A DNA stretch of 57,726 nt from Cloacimonetes bacterium UBA3541 (GTDB taxonomy: Bacteria > Cloacimonadota > Cloacimonadia > Cloacimonadales > Cloacimonadaceae), in NCBI GenBank assembly GCA_002376725.1, contig DFOM01000040.1, positions 1 to 57,726 of the forward strand. The letters run 5' to 3'. Position 1 is the stretch's first letter, and each line of letters starts with the position of its first letter. Shown piece after piece: positions 55,900 to 57,726 of the stretch. The notes beneath the pieces were generated by a model. The model ran no database searches and had not been told where the DNA came from. It saw only the letters and a program-made list of their open reading frames with translations. Position numbers and translations under genes: made by a program.

Positions 55900-57279
55900 A
55901 TGAACAAACTAGGTTTTGATTATCCTTCTTCACCTCGTAAGACTTTCCTTTATAATTTGGAAGAACAGTGGTATATTCCTCTCTTAGCTCAAAAAAGAGG
56001 ATTACCTATTCAACCTATAAAACGCAGTAACTTTGGTGAATATTATATGGCAGTTAATTATCTTACCTCCGTTTTGGAAGAAGCTGCTTCTATCAATAAT
56101 TTATCTGTGTACAATATTGACCATATGGCTCAACTTTATTTCTGGGGAAAAGATGCACCAGCTTTATTGGATAGAGCCCTGGCAGGAAATATGAGTGCTA
56201 TGAAAGTAGGTGCCTGTAAATATACTCTTCTGCTCAATGAAAGCGGAGGTGTGGAAGATGATATGATAGTGATGCGTCTTTCAGAAACAGAATATATTGC
56301 GGTGATTAATGCGGGACACGATATTACCGATACCGTTAATGGGAAACAACTGATAGCTGATATAGATAGGATAATGAGTCAAAAGCAGGAAGGTGAAGAT
56401 GTTGAAGCAGAAGACCTTTCTGCCCAAATAGTCAAGGTGGATATTCAGGGACCTCTATCCTATAAATTGATAAAATCTATTTATGGCGAACAGGTCTTGA
56501 AAAATAGGCATAATCCCGAAAAGAATATGAATTTCTTCACCTTCAATGAGTTTGACTATAACGATGCACATTATATCATAAGTAGAACTGGTTATACCAA
56601 TCGCTGGGGTTGGGAGCTTTATATCCCTGCCACTAATGCAGAGGAAGATTTCAAGCGAATAGTTAGTCAAGCTCTGGAATTGGGTGCTCTTCTAGTCGGT
56701 TTAGGTGGTAGAGATGAAAATCGTCTTTCTGCAGGACCTTTCGGACTTCCCCTTATGGGACAGGAATATGACCCTTATCACACTCCTATCAATGCACCTT
56801 TATTTGAAGCAGCAGTGGATTTGGATAAACCTTTCTTTGTGGGAAAATCGGCTCTGGAAGCGGAATTGGCAACTAATCCTCAAAAAGCACTTTTAATGTT
56901 CTTTGCCGAAGGGATTGCATCAAACCGTAAAGTTTTTCTCTCCGGGAAATTATTAGGTACCGTAACTTCCAGTATTGTATCTCCTAATCTTTCTCTTGAA
57001 CAGCGTTTAGCTATCGGTTCTTCTCGCAAAAATGTTAATAACGAAGATGGATATGCTGCCATAGGTTTAGCCTGGTTATACTTCAATCCTTTCACTAAAG
57101 ACGAAGAAGGAAAATATATCACAGAAAAAGATGGAGTACCTATTCGCATACCTGTCCAGTTTTATAAAGTTGATGAACAAAATAATCCCATCGGAACTCC
57201 ACTTTTAGGTTATCTGACAATGGAAGGTGTTAGTCCTGCTACAGCTTCTAAACCCTTAAAATATATAGAAAATCTATAA
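55900..57279 (+). CDS. GcvT-like folate-binding protein (aminomethyltransferase/demethylase family)
   Basis: A 459-residue GcvT-fold protein. Family segments are FGEYYMAVNYLTSVLEEAAS, MSAMKVGACKYTLLLNESGG followed by VEDDMIV (the conserved Asp after GG of folate enzymes), YIAVINAGH, RTGYTNRWGWELYIPA and GLGGRDENRLSAG. It is longer than GcvT (about 360-370) and lacks neighbouring gcvH or gcvP, so it may be a stand-alone demethylase or tetrahydrofolate-dependent methyltransferase rather than part of the glycine cleavage system. TAGGAG precedes the ATG and a terminator follows. Confidence 0.8.
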   Translation: MNKLGFDYPSSPRKTFLYNLEEQWYIPLLAQKRGLPIQPIKRSNFGEYYMAVNYLTSVLEEAASINNLSVYNIDHMAQLYFWGKDAPALLDRALAGNMSAMKVGACKYTLLLNESGGVEDDMIVMRLSETEYIAVINAGHDITDTVNGKQLIADIDRIMSQKQEGEDVEAEDLSAQIVKVDIQGPLSYKLIKSIYGEQVLKNRHNPEKNMNFFTFNEFDYNDAHYIISRTGYTNRWGWELYIPATNAEEDFKRIVSQALELGALLVGLGGRDENRLSAGPFGLPLMGQEYDPYHTPINAPLFEAAVDLDKPFFVGKSALEAELATNPQKALLMFFAEGIASNRKVFLSGKLLGTVTSSIVSPNLSLEQRLAIGSSRKNVNNEDGYAAIGLAWLYFNPFTKDEEGKYITEKDGVPIRIPVQFYKVDEQNNPIGTPLLGYLTMEGVSPATASKPLKYIENL

Positions 57280-57301
57280 TACATAATATCCTTTTCTATT
57301 G

Positions 57302-57342
57302 CCAGTCTGGTTTTCTATCACTGATATCAGACTGGTTTTTTT
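57302..57342 (+). terminator. Rho-independent terminator after the GcvT-like gene
   Basis: CCAGTCTG (57302-57309) and CAGACTGG (57328-57335) form a perfect 8-bp stem with an 18-nt loop, followed by seven T. Confidence 0.9.
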
Positions 57343-57726
57343 ATTCTTCTGGATAATCTTTAGACTACTATCTTCACCTCTAATAATAAGGTTTATTTTT
57401 AATTGCATTGATCTGATGAAATTTTGAAAATTCCGTTTCTTTCCTGCTTTACAACTTCAAAGATATAAGCTATAAGGTCTTATTTTACTCTTCCAGACGA
57501 TAAATTCTATCTATCAAAAAGTTGTATAGAAACATAAAAATCCAGGACAAAACAGAGAAAGCTTAATCATCTTTTAATATATTTCATTTAGATAAGTTAT
57601 ATTCAAGCAAGAAACAACTTCTTTGCCTATATCAAAAAGTAGAAAAAGCATTAAGGTTATAAAGAGTTGTAAATATATCTGGACAGAAGGATAAATTCTT
57701 TCTTTAAGGTTTGAAGGATTTTATAT
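57343..57726. other. 384-bp non-coding right end of the window
   Basis: Very AT-rich, with frequent stops in all frames as far as I can see; no recognisable promoter, repeat or coding remnant. Probably upstream sequence of the next gene. Confidence 0.3.

Overview
The window looks like a chromosomal segment of a Cloacimonadota (WWE1-type, FCB-group) bacterium. It is AT-rich and densely coding, with many 1-4 bp gene overlaps. It mixes diderm envelope genes (SprA, arabinose-5-phosphate isomerase, SurA-like and SPOR proteins, lipoproteins) with type IX secretion (T9SS) parts: the giant SprA translocon gene and a secreted protein ending in a type A sorting domain. Assignment to the phylum is inference from gene content; no rRNA or tRNA gene was seen.

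Region 1-16.4 kb is transcribed leftward: sprA (running off the left edge), coaX, era and an ornithine aminotransferase; then an overlapping set ahcY - NusG-like antiterminator - sugar epimerase - UDP-glucose 6-dehydrogenase; then pnp and rpsO, in the conserved rpsO-pnp order with a long leader hairpin between them. Region 16.7-20.4 kb is a divergent metal-homeostasis locus: a secreted His/Pro/Gly-rich protein faces a SmtB/CadC-type repressor overlapping a ZntA-type efflux ATPase, with a near-textbook 24-bp operator between them. Then come thrS, kdsD and a convergent glmS that lacks the catalytic N-terminal cysteine, followed by a NatA/NatB-type exporter whose permease is fused to a CPBP protease domain.

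Region 28-28.7 kb is a non-coding stretch with a 5-copy, 11-bp tandem repeat ending in a 13-bp-arm palindrome. Region 28.7-36.2 kb is a rightward block: methyltransferase, rho, TPR-SPOR protein, mutS, SurA-like chaperone. Region 36.2-39.8 kb is leftward: an LVIVD-repeat lipoprotein and a T9SS cargo protein. A decayed T9SS sorting domain lies in frame just after the lipoprotein stop codon.

Region 40-57.3 kb is mainly rightward: a TPR lipoprotein; threonine dehydrogenase, Gfo/Idh oxidoreductase and asnS; a 2-aminoadipate-type aminotransferase; an SppA protease with an extra beta-rich N-terminal domain; a leftward methyltransferase; then a tightly overlapping run (PHP phosphoesterase, small membrane protein, MalY/PatB lyase, DapD, DapC-like aminotransferase, YtcJ-like amidohydrolase) that appears centred on the diaminopimelate/lysine and sulfur amino acid pathways; and a GcvT-like folate protein closed by a clear terminator. 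No insertion sequence, prophage or CRISPR array was seen.
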